Positions 32,374-33,292 of a stretch of 33,292 bases of DNA are shown here, piece by piece. The first letter of the stretch is position 1. Each line of letters starts with the position of its first letter. Below the pieces are notes generated by a model, which was not told the origin of the DNA, did not search any database, and worked only from the letters and a program-made list of their open reading frames with translations. The stretch is from Erysipelotrichaceae bacterium (lineage in GTDB: Bacteria > Bacillota_I > Bacilli_A > Erysipelotrichales > Erysipelotrichaceae), in assembly GCA_003543215.1 (NCBI GenBank), contig DPJD01000001.1, positions 831,630-864,921 of the forward strand, given 5' to 3'. The translations under genes were made by a program, and so were the position numbers.

Positions 32374-32916
32374 TTAAGCCTTTAATGCATAACCGATTTC
32401 AAATGCTTTGATATTCAACTCGGTGAGGGATTCATTCTTCTTGCCGAGTTTTTTAATGATGGCTTCAATGCCATCTTCAGGACTAAACATGGGCATGGTT
32501 TTCAATATAGCCCCAAAAGCAGCCATGTTCGCAACCTTGAGTTCATTCAAATCTTGAGCGATCTGATTGAAGTCGATTGGAATCAAGGTTCCTTTGAAAT
32601 CACTGGGCACATGCTTAACCAGTGATGCGTTGCTAACGATCACCGCATCCTCAGCGCATCTTGGTAAGAACTTATCCAAAGCTGGTTGATTCATCGCCAA
32701 AAGATGGGTGATGCCTTCGGCAATCAAAGGTGAACTTACTTCTTTCTCATCAATCACCACATGACAGTTCGCTGTCCCGCCCCGCATTTCAGGCCCATAC
32801 GATGGCATCCAACTCACAGCCAAATCTTTATCCATCGCTAAGATCGCAATCAGTTGACCGACAGTCAAGACACCTTGACCCCCAAAACCCGCTGATACAC
32901 ATTTGATTGTTTTCAT
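32374..32916 (-). CDS. 2-oxoacid:acceptor oxidoreductase, gamma subunit
   Basis: The 180-residue protein matches the gamma subunit (POR_C domain) of 2-oxoacid:ferredoxin oxidoreductases: VSAGFGGQGVLTVGQLIA, then SWMPSYGPEMRGGTANCHVVI and LLAMNQPALDKF. These enzymes oxidatively decarboxylate 2-oxoglutarate or branched 2-oxo acids to acyl-CoA with reduction of ferredoxin, or run in reverse, in anaerobes. The order beta-gamma with one base between the genes is that of Vor/Kor-type enzymes, not the PFOR single chain. ATG at 32914-32916 is behind AAAGGAG; an earlier in-frame start at 32943 overlaps the beta gene and is less likely. Confidence 0.92.
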   Translation of the reverse strand: MKTIKCVSAGFGGQGVLTVGQLIAILAMDKDLAVSWMPSYGPEMRGGTANCHVVIDEKEVSSPLIAEGITHLLAMNQPALDKFLPRCAEDAVIVSNASLVKHVPSDFKGTLIPIDFNQIAQDLNELKVANMAAFGAILKTMPMFSPEDGIEAIIKKLGKKNESLTELNIKAFEIGYALKA

Positions 32917-32917
32917 C

Positions 32918-33292
32918 TTAGACTCCTTTATCCTTATACACACCTAAAGGAAAATACGTTGCCATTTCATTCTTGATGTATTGCAAAGCATCATTTGGAC
33001 TCAAACCCCAACCGATATTACAGGAAGACAATACTTCAATCATACTGAAACCCTTATTTTCAACTTGGTATTGGAAAGCTTTCTTGATGGCCTTCTTCGC
33101 TTTGCGCACACTGAGTGGATCTGCCGTCATGACACGTTCGATATAAGCCGCACCAGGAATAGTCGCCATCAACTCAGACATCTTGATGGGTTCACCCGTC
33201 ATTGCCACATCACGGCCTCGTGGTGAAGTCGTGGTGACTTGGTTTGGTAAAGTCGTTGGGGCCATTTGACCGCCTGTCATACCATAAATCGC
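32918..33292 (-). CDS. 2-oxoacid:acceptor oxidoreductase, thiamine-diphosphate beta subunit (partial, 5' end beyond window)
   Basis: The visible 124 C-terminal residues start IYGMTGGQMAPTTLP and contain GFSMIEVLSSCNIGWGLSPNDALQYIKNEM and YFPLGVYKDK, the typical end of the Kor/Vor beta subunit that binds thiamine diphosphate. The reading frame is open to the window edge. It lies one base upstream of the gamma gene, and the alpha subunit gene is expected further upstream outside this window. A choice between 2-oxoglutarate and 2-oxoisovalerate as substrate is not possible here. Confidence 0.9.
   Translation of the reverse strand, partial: AIYGMTGGQMAPTTLPNQVTTTSPRGRDVAMTGEPIKMSELMATIPGAAYIERVMTADPLSVRKAKKAIKKAFQYQVENKGFSMIEVLSSCNIGWGLSPNDALQYIKNEMATYFPLGVYKDKGV

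Noticed and set aside
1..33292. CRISPR arrays, tRNA/rRNA genes, insertion sequences, phage genes or attachment sites
   Set aside because: No regularly spaced repeats, no tRNA-like intergenic stretch, no transposase or integrase motifs and no long terminal repeats were seen.

Overview
The window looks like chromosomal DNA of a low-GC, probably anaerobic Bacillota (Firmicutes), possibly near Erysipelotrichia. That placement is an inference from gene content: split transketolase, AsnA, a DAK2/DegV protein, YerC, LytS/LytR, a 2-oxoacid:ferredoxin-type oxidoreductase, and AGGAGG-type ribosome sites. The standard code applies, since TGA is used as stop. I see no tRNA, rRNA, CRISPR, insertion sequence or prophage. 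Nearly all the DNA is coding, and the longest gene-free gaps are about 230-240 bp (12925-13156 and 27167-27407).

Layout. 1-2674 (minus): start of transketolase N-terminal subunit (cut by the window edge), asnA, anmK. 2723-3598 (plus): MscS channel. 3616-6981 (minus): two ABC ATPase-FtsX fusion proteins behind a good promoter. 7069-12924 (minus): a tightly overlapping amino-acid operon, gdhA-serC-serA-DUF1015-iron-type alcohol dehydrogenase. 13157-16080 (plus): an octopine/nopaline-type dehydrogenase translationally coupled to a one-chain, glutamate-mutase-like B12 protein. 16065-18162 (minus): a polar amino acid ABC importer. 18245-19871: yerC and a divergent class II photolyase. 19868-24866 (minus): lytS-lytR, cstA and an FMN alpha-hydroxy-acid dehydrogenase with an N-terminal cysteine cluster. 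24989-27166 (minus): DUF2177 and a DAK2-DegV fusion. 27408-32353 (plus): TetR, adaptor and RND pump. 32374-33292 (minus): gamma and partial beta subunits of a 2-oxoacid oxidoreductase.

How it fits together. Glutamate dehydrogenase supplies the amino donor for SerC, next to SerA, with no phosphoserine phosphatase in the operon. The adjacent B12 mutase/dehydrogenase pair and amino acid importer suggest an uncharacterised amino acid conversion; this is the best candidate for an undescribed system. The LytS/LytR-CstA block resembles pyruvate-sensing circuits. A perfect 10-bp direct repeat with 21-bp period lies just upstream of the cstA promoter and resembles the YpdB-type LytTR site.

A second theme is regulatory: mscS, the photolyase and tetR each have a -10 hexamer exactly six bases before the ATG and no Shine-Dalgarno, which predicts leaderless mRNAs. 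The minus-strand genes mostly carry ribosome sites.
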